A stretch of 25,155 nt of DNA, from positions 1 to 25,155 of the IMG/VR virus record IMGVR_UViG_3300030380_005511; one strand, written 5' to 3'. Both the position numbers and the translations under genes were made by a program. Below, one piece after another: positions 8,246 to 15,221 of this stretch. Positions within the stretch are counted from its first letter, which is position 1; each line of letters opens with the position of its first letter. The notes under the pieces were generated by a model that did no database searches, was not told the origin of the DNA, and was given only the letters and a program-made list of their open reading frames with translations. This stretch comes from a virus.

Positions 8246-8495
8246 TGTTTCCTCCTTTTCTTTCTTCTTCTAGAATTTTTCCGTTTTCCATCGTATTTAC
8301 TAACACTTGTTTAAATTTTAAACAAGCTATTTGTGAGTGATAAAGAGTTTCTCTTTCATCTTTATCTTCAGGTTTTGTTGATATCCATTTTTGATATCCT
8401 TCGTTCAAGATTACATTAAAAGCATTTGTTATGATTGGATTTTCCAATAACATAGACGCTTCTTGTCCTTCTTGTATTTGTTTTTCTTTAGACAT
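8238..8495 (-). CDS. Small conserved protein upstream of scaffold (85 aa)
   Basis: An 85-residue helical, charged protein. The central segment is NEGYQKWISTKPEDKDERET (about 31-50), followed by a helix SQIACLKFKQVLVNTMENGK. Genes of this size and pattern often sit just ahead of scaffold or capsid in podovirus-like genomes, but I know no function. The Shine-Dalgarno TAGGAGA lies six bases before the ATG. The stop overlaps the scaffold start by eight bases, so translation is probably coupled. Inside the gene (8306-8326) there is a perfect 21-base inverted repeat with arms CTTGTTTAAA. It is probably a chance effect of AT-rich codons. Confidence 0.75.
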   Translation of the reverse strand: MSKEKQIQEGQEASMLLENPIITNAFNVILNEGYQKWISTKPEDKDERETLYHSQIACLKFKQVLVNTMENGKILEEERKGGNNG

Positions 8496-8543
8496 TTTAT
8501 CTCCTAGATTCTATCTGCTTTGCAGGTATAGTTAATCTTTGTG

Positions 8544-8708
8544 TTATATTTTATTTAATAAAGATTCCTCAGTCCAATACTCAGGTATCTTCTTTTTGCC
8601 TTTAAGATATCCACGAATGTCATTGGGCTTATGCCCAGTTCTCCTGAATAAATCTTCGACAGAAAGTCGGTTTTTTAACATAAATGTTTGTAAATCGTTT
8701 GGTTTCAA
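8544..8708 (-). CDS. Small Cro-like helix-turn-helix protein (54 aa with TTG start)
   Basis: A short frame that reads LQTFMLKNRLSVEDLFRRTG and then DIRGYLKGKKKIPEYW. This pattern (L...LS.EDLF..TG....IR.YL.G...IP) matches the HTH of small Xre/Cro-type DNA-binding proteins. The second helix is around HKPNDIRGYL. Two starts are possible. A TTG at 8708 overlaps the previous stop as TTGA and gives 54 residues; an ATG at 8681 gives 45. Neither has a strong Shine-Dalgarno. I prefer TTG because the 4-base overlap mirrors the ATGA junctions nearby and keeps the first helix whole. A DNA-binding protein among virion genes could be a late-phase regulator. Its target is unknown. Confidence 0.62.
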   Translation of the reverse strand: MKPNDLQTFMLKNRLSVEDLFRRTGHKPNDIRGYLKGKKKIPEYWTEESLLNKI

Positions 8709-8884
8709 ATCGGTTTAGGGGTTTCTAAAGTTGGATTTTTTTGTTTAAATTCTTTTGCTAAGTCTCTATGAGCTAATATTATTGACTCTAAGTTAGTATG
8801 CCCTTTTGAATCGTAGTAATCTAATCTTTTAGAAAAGAACTCTGACCTATGCTTTCCTTCTTCTTTTTTTGAATGTTGAGACAT
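8705..8884 (-). CDS. Small charged protein (59 aa)
   Basis: A 59-residue protein rich in Lys, Glu, His and Ser, beginning MSQHSKKEEGKHRSEFFSKR and ending in a Pro/Thr-rich tail (NPTLETPKPI). The start is well supported by AGGAGGT about ten bases before the ATG. It overlaps the upstream basic gene by 38 bases in another frame, and its stop overlaps the TTG start of the small HTH gene. The middle (YDSKGHTNLESIILAHRDLA) is likely one amphipathic helix. No family is recognised. Confidence 0.7.
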   Translation of the reverse strand: MSQHSKKEEGKHRSEFFSKRLDYYDSKGHTNLESIILAHRDLAKEFKQKNPTLETPKPI

Positions 8885-9110
8885 TAGTTGGTTTACCTCC
8901 TACGCCTTGCGGCTTTGCTCTTTTACGAGAGACAGCAGATGCTTTTTGTGCTGCTGTCATTCTTTTAGCTTTTGCTAAAGGAACACATTTTGGATAAGCA
9001 CGTTTAGAACCTTTTGCTCTTCCGCATGGTTGATATTTTCCGTCTTTTTTAGGAGCTCCTATATCTACCCATTTTTCTTTTACCCATTCTCTAAGACCTT
9101 TTTTTGCCAC
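8847..9110 (-). CDS. Basic Cys-containing small protein, DUF5872-like (87 aa)
   Basis: An 87-residue strongly basic protein starting at GTG with GGAGGAAA about nine bases upstream. It reads AKKGLREWVKEKWVDIGAPK, then YQPCGRAKGSKRAYPKCVPL, then AKAKRMTAAQKASAVSRKRA. The pattern G.REW....WVDIG.PK....Y.PCGR......YPKC.P..KA..M is that of a small phage protein family (DUF5872-like in my recollection) of unknown function. Two conserved Cys could bind metal or form a bridge. Its high charge and place between portal and scaffold suggest a packaged or DNA-contacting protein, which is an inference. Confidence 0.75.
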   Translation of the reverse strand: MAKKGLREWVKEKWVDIGAPKKDGKYQPCGRAKGSKRAYPKCVPLAKAKRMTAAQKASAVSRKRAKPQGVGGKPTNVSTFKKRRRKA

Positions 9111-9240
9111 GTTTCTTTTTTCCTCCAGGTTTTATTCTGCCTGAACAAACTCCTGATGCGTACATATTAGCGTAAGCACTAGGGTAAACTTTAAATTTTC
9201 TTTTAGCAGCTGCTTTTCCTTTTGCACATAACTTAGGCAT
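9091..9240 (-). CDS. Small basic protein with conserved KVYPSAYANMYAS core (49 aa)
   Basis: A 49-residue basic protein: MPKLCAKGKAAAKRKFKVYP, then SAYANMYASGVCSGRIKPGG, then a Lys/Arg tail. The core (LC..GKAAAKRKFKVYPSAYANMYAS.VC.G) is one I associate with small phage proteins encoded beside portal genes. No role is known. The ATG overlaps the preceding TAA as TAATG. The last 20 bases overlap the next basic gene in another frame, and its Lys/Arg tail codes the Shine-Dalgarno of that gene. Confidence 0.75.
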   Translation of the reverse strand: MPKLCAKGKAAAKRKFKVYPSAYANMYASGVCSGRIKPGGKKKRGKKRS

Positions 9241-9353
9241 TATTTTTTCCTTTTTTTAGTTTTTTTAATAACTTTTCTTCCAATTAATATATCAGCTTTA
9301 GTAATTTTTCCATCTTTGTTTAGGTCAGGAAACTTTTTTTTCTTTTTTTTCAT
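9240..9353 (-). CDS. 37-aa basic protein with an EF-hand-like loop
   Basis: A 37-residue protein, MKKKKKKFP then DLNKDGKITKADILIGR and a Lys/Arg tail. DLNKDGKITKAD fits the 12-residue EF-hand calcium loop (D-x-N-x-D-G-x-I-x-x-x-D), also found in dockerin-type repeats. The loop is flanked by poly-Lys on both sides. The start overlaps the previous stop (ATGA) and the end overlaps the next start (TAATG). A single loop would need a partner to bind calcium well. Small 'PDLN.DGK.T.ADIL' proteins recur in marine phages. Confidence 0.72.
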   Translation of the reverse strand: MKKKKKKFPDLNKDGKITKADILIGRKVIKKTKKRKK

Positions 9354-9523
9354 GATTTTTTAGCTACCTTTTTTGCTCTTTCTGACAAGTCTTTAAAATG
9401 CACAACCTGCTTCGAAGTCTTGCCATGTGTTTTTCCTGTATGTATTTGACCATTAGGCATTTTATGCACATTGCCTTTATATTCTTTACCAGTCTTAAAA
9501 TAATGTTTAGTTCCTTTAGCCAT
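9350..9523 (-). CDS. Small basic His-rich protein (57 aa)
   Basis: A 57-residue basic protein, MAKGTKHYFKTGKEYKGNVH, with the central phrase KMPNGQIHTGKTHGKTSKQV and a Lys-rich helical end. It contains six histidines. The repeated GK.H/G..H spacing (NVHKMPNGQIHTGKTHGK) is like other small phage proteins near head genes. The start overlaps the stop of the 23-residue gene by one base (TAATG), and its TGA overlaps the next ATG. No known domain is recognised. Confidence 0.72.
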   Translation of the reverse strand: MAKGTKHYFKTGKEYKGNVHKMPNGQIHTGKTHGKTSKQVVHFKDLSERAKKVAKKS

Positions 9524-9594
9524 TAGCATTTGCCCATCTTTTTTTTCTTTTTAGATTTTTTCTTTTTTTTCTTAGTCTTCATTGGTCCGTACAT
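9523..9594 (-). CDS. 23-aa lysine-rich microprotein
   Basis: A 23-residue frame that starts MYGPMKT, is then almost only Lys (13 of 15 residues), and ends MGKC. AGGAGA lies six bases before the ATG, and the TAA overlaps the next ATG. Both ends are therefore consistent with a translated gene in a coupled series. Short poly-Lys proteins of this kind could neutralise DNA charge in the head, but that is a guess. A poly-A tract alone would also give this composition. Confidence 0.5.
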   Translation of the reverse strand: MYGPMKTKKKKKKSKKKKKMGKC

Positions 9595-9603
9595 AGTTAT
9601 CTC

Positions 9604-9810
9604 CTACATTAAGTTTAATAATTTCTGAACATTATCGCTTAAAAAAGCAAATACAATTAAAGCTCCATAAACAATATATTTAAATCTGAATACTTCTATT
9701 TTAACTTCTGTCATATCTCTTTCAATATGTCGTAAATGATTGTTCTTAATATCGTGTATATCTTTTTTGATTAACTCTATCTCGATATTTAATTCGTTAT
9801 TGTCTTTCAT
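9604..9810 (-). CDS. Small membrane protein, XhlA/holin-like (68 aa)
   Basis: A 68-residue protein with an N-terminal amphipathic coiled coil (IEIELIKKDIHDIKNNHLRH, about 10-29) followed by one hydrophobic segment, YIVYGALIVFAFL at about 46-58, and a short tail. This order (charged heptad helix then one C-terminal TM) matches XhlA-like haemolysin/holin accessory proteins and other small phage membrane proteins. Phages often place such a gene away from the lysis enzyme. It overlaps the upstream gene by four bases (ATGA). Lysis function is possible but not proven, as no endolysin is in view. Confidence 0.65.
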   Translation of the reverse strand: MKDNNELNIEIELIKKDIHDIKNNHLRHIERDMTEVKIEVFRFKYIVYGALIVFAFLSDNVQKLLNLM

Positions 9811-9929
9811 GTTTTTTTCTTAGGAAACATAGAAAGAGCAATAGCGACAGCTTCTTTTTGAGTTTTTCCTTCTCTGCGTAACATTTTTATCTTATTAGAT
9901 ATTTTTCTTCTACGCTCAAAGATTCCCAT
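9807..9929 (-). CDS. 40-aa basic protein (DUF6496-like)
   Basis: A 40-residue protein, MGIFERRRKISNKIKMLRRE, then GKTQKEAVAIALSMFPKKKT. The pattern KIK.LR.EGK.QK.AVAIALSM is one I associate with short phage proteins (DUF6496-like) next to portal or packaging genes, of unknown function. Its ATG overlaps the portal stop by one base (TAATG) and its TGA overlaps the next start. It is helical and basic. Confidence 0.75.
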   Translation of the reverse strand: MGIFERRRKISNKIKMLRREGKTQKEAVAIALSMFPKKKT

Positions 9930-11962
9930 TATGTAGGTCCTATACCAACAGGTCTGTTTTGTACTGCCTCTAAAGTAAGTTCTGCTTTGTTAATCTCTAG
10001 TTGTTGTTTTTTGATTTCTAATTCTTGTTGTTTAATAGCTAATTCTATTGCAGCCATCTCTTGTTTTAGTTGCAACTCTGCTGTTGCAAGCTGTGCATCA
10101 GCTTGTAGTTTTTGTAACTGTACTTGAGATTTTTGTGTTTGTATTTTTTCATCTATTGATGGTTGTGGCGGTTGCGGAGGTGGCATCATATCAGGATTAG
10201 ATATAAATTCTGATGGATTTTTATAACCCGCTAAATTAATAAACTCAGACGTAGCATTAAATATATTTTTTTCTGTTACTATTCTGTTCAACCCGCCATT
10301 TTGTATTAAAGTTCCCATAATTTGCATAATCGAAGTCATTGTTTGCATTTTAGACATTTGATTTCCGCTGCCAACTCCAACTTTAACTATACAATTTAAT
10401 TTTTCTCTCCATCTTGAAACATCTATAGGTGTAAACTTACCATTTAAATAAAACATTTTTTGTCTATCTTCATACTTTTGCACAAGACTATAGATATTCC
10501 TAAACAAGTCTTTAATGCCTGTTTCGGCAAACATTCTTGCTATTAACTCAACTCTTTGCATTGCAGACTCTGTAGCTGCTGATATTGCACCTGATGTTAC
10601 ATGAGATGTTAATACATCTGGGTTCAATCCTTGACTCATTTTAGATACGCCGCTTCTTTCTTCTCTAATCCCATCTAAATACTGAACCATTTGAAATGCG
10701 TAAGGTTGTATTTGAGGTGTCGGAAGTGGAGTTACAGCTCCAGGTGCTCTTGTTCTTACAATTCCGCCTGGTCTCGATGTGAGCAAATCATCTAACTCTA
10801 CCTGTCCTGCTAAAACTGCATATCTCGCATTGTTAGTTAGATACATGTTATCTAACAGATTACGCATAATAGTAGATTTAATTAGCTGTATATCTTTTAC
10901 AGTATCAGCAATACTCATGCCATAAAATTTATGCGGAATAGGTAAAGGACAAATAGTAGAAAAAGGTATCATGTCAATTTCTACATTATCGAGTATATAG
11001 TTTCCGCCTTTTGTAATTTTTCTAAGTTCAGCTATACCATCTCCATCTAAATCAATATTGATATAACATTCGTCTATCCAAACTTGTTTTGTAGCTCCTT
11101 CACCATCGTTAGGAGGAACAGAGTCATCATCAAAGCTAAATCTTGCTAACCTTTCTTCATTATATTCTGCTTGTGATTGAGCATAAGATGGTAATTCTTC
11201 TATAATTTTAGGGTCATATCCCTCTAAAATTAAATCACTTAGTGATTTTTTTACTCTATGACATACAAAAGAGGCATCTTCTAATGAAGTTGCTCTTCTT
11301 GAAACTAAAAATTCTTCAGGAGGAACACTTGTAATTTTTACTTGTCCTTCTTTTTTTGTATATTGCACTTTAACATCATGAGATACCATTTTAGGTGATA
11401 TTTCAGCACCTGTATCATCAAGCACCGCTTCTTGCGTTACAGTTTCTGTATGTTCTATAACTTCAAGCTCATCATTAGCTAAAATAGACTGATATTCTGT
11501 TTCTGTTAAGTTTGTATAGGTTTCTTTTTTGGTTTCTTCCTTTTCTTCCCAATAATGCTTAATAATTCCTGTTTTGCTTATTAAAGCATCTTTAAAAACG
11601 TCATAAAGGACCTTAAACCCGTTATTTTGACGATTAAATACATAATTGACATAATTAGTAGCCTCTTCTGCCATTTGCACGTCTTCAGGTCCTTGTGGCT
11701 CAAATTCAGCTATATTGTCGTGCGTTGTAAAAATACGCATAAGACTAGGCATAATATATTCGATTGTATCTCTAACATCAGTTGTTACAATTTCGGAACG
11801 TCCATCAATTTCGTTTCCAAACTTTTCTCCAAGATAATATTTCATAGAATCTTCTCTTTGGTTAGAGAGTTCGCTGTTCATATATCCTGTTGCTTGTTGT
11901 ATTTCTGCTTCTAGATGAGCAACTATCTCATCTGAACTCATTTTTTTGCCTAAATCTGCCAT
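9929..11962 (-). CDS. Portal protein (P22/SU10-like, 677 aa)
   Basis: A 677-residue portal, the dodecameric ring through which DNA enters the head and to which terminase docks. It begins with a helical N terminus, then MKYYLGEKFGNEIDGRSEIV and TDVRDTIEYIMPSLMRIFTT (about 41-80). That phrase is highly typical of P22-type portals of marine podovirus-like phages. The clip/stem region includes SAISAATESAMQRVELIARM-like sequence around 475-495. The last ~75 residues are a Gln/Lys coiled coil (QKSQVQLQKLQADAQLATAE), which could form a short barrel. It lies seven bases downstream of terL, with AGGAG ahead of its ATG. Size fits the P22/SU10 group. Confidence 0.9.
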   Translation of the reverse strand: MADLGKKMSSDEIVAHLEAEIQQATGYMNSELSNQREDSMKYYLGEKFGNEIDGRSEIVTTDVRDTIEYIMPSLMRIFTTHDNIAEFEPQGPEDVQMAEEATNYVNYVFNRQNNGFKVLYDVFKDALISKTGIIKHYWEEKEETKKETYTNLTETEYQSILANDELEVIEHTETVTQEAVLDDTGAEISPKMVSHDVKVQYTKKEGQVKITSVPPEEFLVSRRATSLEDASFVCHRVKKSLSDLILEGYDPKIIEELPSYAQSQAEYNEERLARFSFDDDSVPPNDGEGATKQVWIDECYINIDLDGDGIAELRKITKGGNYILDNVEIDMIPFSTICPLPIPHKFYGMSIADTVKDIQLIKSTIMRNLLDNMYLTNNARYAVLAGQVELDDLLTSRPGGIVRTRAPGAVTPLPTPQIQPYAFQMVQYLDGIREERSGVSKMSQGLNPDVLTSHVTSGAISAATESAMQRVELIARMFAETGIKDLFRNIYSLVQKYEDRQKMFYLNGKFTPIDVSRWREKLNCIVKVGVGSGNQMSKMQTMTSIMQIMGTLIQNGGLNRIVTEKNIFNATSEFINLAGYKNPSEFISNPDMMPPPQPPQPSIDEKIQTQKSQVQLQKLQADAQLATAELQLKQEMAAIELAIKQQELEIKKQQLEINKAELTLEAVQNRPVGIGPT

Positions 11963-11969
11963 TTTTCTC

Positions 11970-13394
11970 CTAAACTATTGCAACATCAGGACCTAGTCTG
12001 CCTTTTTTGTTCCATTTTGATGTTTCTGTTGTTGAATATCTTAAACTCATGACAGCATATCGAGTCGCAGACATAATATCGTCTTTTATTTTTACAATTT
12101 TTCCGTCTTTTCTATGATAAAGCCTAAATTCTTCAAACCAATCATAGCATGTATTAAAAACCTTAAATTTTCCTTGCTCCATTTTTGATAACATTTCCAT
12201 TATTCCTGCTTCAACTGAATTACCACCTTTCTTTTCGCCTAATGCGGGTGGATTTTCAAAATGAAACGGCAACATATTGACATGAGCTGACCTATAATGC
12301 TCTGCTAATGTAATTCCTGACCCTTTGTCGTGTTGATATCCGTCGTGTGGAAAAGCAACGGGTATATAATGGCTACCTTCTCTTTGATTAATGTGCGTAG
12401 CATGATAATCAGGCGTTTGTTTTGACATTTTGTAGGTGTCATAAACATAAACTATGTCTTCATCTCTATCCCAAGCAACCCATACAACTGCTGTAGGATG
12501 GTCATAACCAAAATCAAGACCTGCTATCCTTGAGAAATGTTCGGGTATCGAGAAAGGCTCACAGGTCAAGCTGTCCTCTGAGACAGGAAACACTAAACCG
12601 CTTCCAATCATAGGGATTCCTTTTGACCTCATGTCTCTCTCATGAGGTGGTAAGGCAGCTAAAATCTGCTCTTTCATGTCGTCAGTTAGATGTTCTGCAT
12701 CTTCCCAACCCGCCGTAATCAATGCCTGTGCAGGCTTTAACTCGTTGGTAAAATTCTGTACTACTTCCGTCATTCCGTTTTCGGGAGTAAATGTAAGGTA
12801 AACTTGTCCTCTTCTGTCTAATGTACGAGTGATACATTGTGAATATATGTCTTGTGGTGGTTCTTCATCTAACCATACAAGGTCGATACTTTCCCCCATA
12901 AATTTTTCAGCACCCATTTCGTAAGCTTTAAAGGCAACCCTCGACCACCCGCCTGAACTATGTTTTACTAACACGGAGGAATGTGCGTTAGGCACACCAG
13001 GCTTTCTCGTTGTTTCACCTATGAGGTCCTTTGGAATACTTCCTTTGCCTCTATCTCTAGGATTATCAGGTTGCCCAAATAGTTCTTTTTGGCAGATATC
13101 TCTTGTTGTTTCATTAGATGCTCCGCAAACCCATGCTTTTATAGGTTTTTTAAATCTTTTCCCCCGCCACCATGATGGATAATTTCCCGTCAAATGTATA
13201 GCCATTTCCATAGCACCTACAAATGATTTTCCGACCCTATTAGCCGCCATCAATAATCTTTGGTTGGCATCTATTCCAGACTCATGAAAGGTTTTTTGAA
13301 ACCTGTATGGTTGATAATAACCTAGCTTATTTTCTTCTGACCTGGTTGTTAGCCTTTTTGATATAACATCAACTCTTTGTCTTTCACCAGGCAT
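11970..13394 (-). CDS. terL: Terminase large subunit (474 aa)
   Basis: The packaging motor: an ATPase that pumps DNA and a nuclease that cuts it. Residues 50-57 AANRVGKS form a Walker A with Arg in the usual adenine-side place. Residues 172-178 LVWLDEE form Walker B with the catalytic Glu. TFTPENG at 201-207 is the coupling motif. The RNase H-like nuclease begins with GLDFGYDHPTA at 292-302 and continues with an AFPHDG segment near 364 and KDDIMSATRYAVM near 437, which would supply the metal-binding acids. The start has GGTGG about six bases upstream. It is the first gene of the late block. Its small subunit is not adjacent; a candidate lies 10 kb away at 23752-24246. Confidence 0.93.
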   Translation of the reverse strand: MPGERQRVDVISKRLTTRSEENKLGYYQPYRFQKTFHESGIDANQRLLMAANRVGKSFVGAMEMAIHLTGNYPSWWRGKRFKKPIKAWVCGASNETTRDICQKELFGQPDNPRDRGKGSIPKDLIGETTRKPGVPNAHSSVLVKHSSGGWSRVAFKAYEMGAEKFMGESIDLVWLDEEPPQDIYSQCITRTLDRRGQVYLTFTPENGMTEVVQNFTNELKPAQALITAGWEDAEHLTDDMKEQILAALPPHERDMRSKGIPMIGSGLVFPVSEDSLTCEPFSIPEHFSRIAGLDFGYDHPTAVVWVAWDRDEDIVYVYDTYKMSKQTPDYHATHINQREGSHYIPVAFPHDGYQHDKGSGITLAEHYRSAHVNMLPFHFENPPALGEKKGGNSVEAGIMEMLSKMEQGKFKVFNTCYDWFEEFRLYHRKDGKIVKIKDDIMSATRYAVMSLRYSTTETSKWNKKGRLGPDVAIV

Positions 13395-13812
13395 AGCTTT
13401 CCACCCTTAATTATAGTTATTTTTTTTATTTTAGCAAGTGTTTGAAAAAAAACTAGCCTTTATTTTTCCCCCACGATGTGTGAACCATACTACAACGGCA
13501 TAGTCATTTGCAAAAGGGGGGCGTCGGCTTGCCAGTTTAAACTAATTAGCTAGCAAGTTTAAACCATGCCTTAAAAAGCAAGGGAGCATTATCAACAAAG
13601 GGAACATTGTAGAGTTTAAACCATTATATTATTTTGTTTCTAGCCCGTGCGTGCGTGCTCATGGTATCGTCTTTAAAGGCATATCACGGAGTTTAAACCG
13701 CCATTTAAATGTAATTAAAAAGTATTTATCTATATAGGTATATCTGTATAGAAGTGTTGTAAATAGAGGCTCTCGGCGATTTATATGTTTGATGTTCTTT
13801 ATTACAGAGATG
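13395..13812. promoter_or_regulatory. Non-coding region with four GTTTAAAC palindromes upstream of the late block
   Basis: About 420 bases with no convincing frame on either strand. It holds GTTTAAAC at 13535, 13557, 13614 and 13691, a density far above the rest of the genome. The first two are 22 bases apart and are bracketed by CTTGC/GCAAG. A GTGCGTGCGTGC run lies near 13650, and a CCCCC/GGGGG pair lies 13468-13520. This is the only possible leader for terL and so for late transcription. It could be a late promoter, a packaging site or a replication origin. I see no clear -35/-10 pair for the minus strand, which would fit control by a phage-encoded factor. Confidence 0.6.
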
Positions 13813-13844
13813 TAATAAAAAAGAGCGACCATTGAGACCGCTCT
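13813..13844 (-). terminator. Intrinsic terminator after the small gene at 13864
   Basis: On the minus strand, AGAGCG (13844-13839) pairs with CGCTCT (13827-13822). One GC and two GU pairs can extend it inward to nine pairs around a 5-base loop. The stem runs straight into six T residues. It would stop the SprT-gene transcript before it reaches the GTTTAAAC cluster and terL, leaving the late block under separate control. Confidence 0.75.
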
Positions 13845-13863
13845 CCTTTATGTTTAAGACTTA

Positions 13864-14103
13864 TTAAGATGTAAACGTGAGCTTGTTTATTTCTTTTATA
13901 AAGTCTGTTTCATTGTCGTATCTACTAGAGTAAACGATTTCTCCTGACTCGTCGTCATAGTTACAATCTAAATATATTACTAGTTTAAACTTAGATTCTT
14001 TTTTGTCCTCATATGTATAAATACGAGTTATTTTATCCTTGTTTATATATATATCTTTTGCTCCATCATCAAGACTTACTTTTATTTTATAAAATTTACT
14101 CAT
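13864..14103 (-). CDS. Small beta-rich protein (79 aa)
   Basis: A 79-residue protein, MSKFYKIKVSLDDGAKDIYI, then KDKITRIYTYEDKKESKFKL and VIYLDC. Five or so alternating strands suggest a small beta-barrel or SH3-like fold. I place the start at the ATG at 14103, with GGAG nine bases ahead. A longer 84-residue reading would start within that Shine-Dalgarno. A GTTTAAAC palindrome at 13983 codes Phe-Lys in the FKL segment. The gene overlaps nothing but follows the SprT gene closely. Function unknown. Confidence 0.68.
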   Translation of the reverse strand: MSKFYKIKVSLDDGAKDIYINKDKITRIYTYEDKKESKFKLVIYLDCNYDDESGEIVYSSRYDNETDFIKEINKLTFTS

Positions 14104-14107
14104 GTTT

Positions 14108-14890
14108 TTATTCTCCATTTGTTCCAGTTTTTTTGTTTAGGTTTCTTGTGTCGTCTTCGTAGCAATAAATAAGCTCGCCTAATTCCTCGCTACATGCACC
14201 ACATGAAACATTCCCGCTCCACCTATGCGAAGCCATAACATTGAAATTGCAATGCGGACATACTACCCGCACTTGCTTTTTTTTCGTTTTTCTTTTGCCG
14301 TCTTCGTTGATTTCTCCGTGCGGATAGTCTCCGAGTTCTTTAAAAATATGCCCATACATTTCATTAAAGCGACCAGTAGTAACAACAGAGCCGTCCGCAT
14401 TTACATAACTATTGTCAGGTACTGTTGCCGTGTAAGATGTTGCACTTCTACCATTAAAGCCACCTTTCAAGCCTAACAAATCGCAAGCCTTGCGAAACTG
14501 TGAGCCGTGTCCTACATCATGACCAAGACAAGAATGAATCAGCTCATGAATGAAGACTCCCATTACAGTTTCATTGTCATACTTTCCATAGTCTATTTCG
14601 ATTGTACATACTCCGTCTTCTTTTAATCTGTTGTATGAACATCGTCCAATAGTCTTCGATACTCCGTTACGACGTGGAAACATTGTAATCGAAATATCAA
14701 CCGCTCCAATAGAGTATCCTTTCTTTAAAAAGATATCTCGCAAATAAGAGTCTAAGGCATTTTTAAGCCATTGCTCTTTTGTAATGACTGGTCTCCCCGC
14801 TCTATCAAGTAAGTCCTTGTTTATTCTGAAGTCAGATAATGTAGAGTTTAAACCTACAATCTTTCTTCTTTCTTTTTTTGTTCTTAACAT
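14108..14890 (-). CDS. SprT-like zinc metalloprotease with zinc ribbon (260 aa)
   Basis: A 260-residue SprT-family protein. Residues 110-132 contain HELIH (115-119), the zinc-binding and catalytic HExxH, followed by GHDVGHGSQF, where H128 is the likely third ligand. The N-terminal part (WLKNALDSYLRDIFLKKGYS) and the CTIEIDY strand before the active site fit the SprT/Spartan fold. A C-terminal zinc ribbon follows, CPHC at 211-214 and CGAC at 230-233. Cellular relatives cut proteins crosslinked to DNA. A phage copy might clear host or replication-blocking proteins from DNA. GGAG lies nine bases before the ATG. A GTTTAAAC site (14846) codes Leu-Asn at residues 14-15. Confidence 0.85.
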   Translation of the reverse strand: MLRTKKERRKIVGLNSTLSDFRINKDLLDRAGRPVITKEQWLKNALDSYLRDIFLKKGYSIGAVDISITMFPRRNGVSKTIGRCSYNRLKEDGVCTIEIDYGKYDNETVMGVFIHELIHSCLGHDVGHGSQFRKACDLLGLKGGFNGRSATSYTATVPDNSYVNADGSVVTTGRFNEMYGHIFKELGDYPHGEINEDGKRKTKKKQVRVVCPHCNFNVMASHRWSGNVSCGACSEELGELIYCYEDDTRNLNKKTGTNGE

Positions 14891-14904
14891 TTTTATTGCT
14901 CCTT

Positions 14905-15111
14905 TTATTTAGTAATTTTATTAAAGTATCTTCTAGCCTTAGAAGAGTCTTTTTTCCATTTAATTGTTTCAGAAAGTAGAAAACTAAATAAATCATCCTT
15001 GTTAGGATATTTTTTATAATAGTCTTCAAGTTTTTTTATTGAAAAACTCATTAACATGTCTATAGTTTTTTGAGCTTTTTCGTTTTGTTCTTTTGTTCCG
15101 CCTATTACCAT
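14905..15111 (-). CDS. Small helical protein (68 aa), first gene of the SprT operon
   Basis: A 68-residue Lys-rich helical protein, MVIGGTKEQNEKAQKTIDML, then SFSIKKLEDYYKKYPNKDDL and a basic end. I choose the ATG at 15111 because GGAGCAA stands just ahead of it, the same ribosome-binding phrase used at 14890, 16364, 20207 and 20573. A longer reading from 15216 (103 residues) would put a GTTTAAAC site and the likely promoter inside the gene and has no Shine-Dalgarno. Function unknown; position as leading gene of an early operon may mean a host-takeover role. Confidence 0.65.
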   Translation of the reverse strand: MVIGGTKEQNEKAQKTIDMLMSFSIKKLEDYYKKYPNKDDLFSFLLSETIKWKKDSSKARRYFNKITK

Positions 15112-15221
15112 TTTTTGCTCCATTTGTTTAAGTTCTATAATTACTATTATATAGAGTCCTTGTAGAATATCAAGCTTTGATAAGTTTAAACTTACAAATA
15201 TATTTATTAGTATCATACATT

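Noticed and set aside
8306-8326. Perfect 21-base inverted repeat (CTTGTTTAAA arms) inside the gene at 8238-8495.
   Set aside because: It codes ordinary residues (CLKFKQV) in an AT-rich gene, is not repeated elsewhere and does not contain the GTTTAAAC unit.
13460-13520. TTTTTCCCCC...AAAAGGGGGG as a terminator or cos end.
   Set aside because: Only the five C/G pairs can form; the A/T runs are in the wrong order to extend the stem and there is no suitable tail.
14905-15216. 103-residue version of the small gene ahead of SprT.
   Set aside because: It has no Shine-Dalgarno, would run through the predicted promoter start and a GTTTAAAC site; the ATG at 15111 has the genome's usual GGAGCAA.
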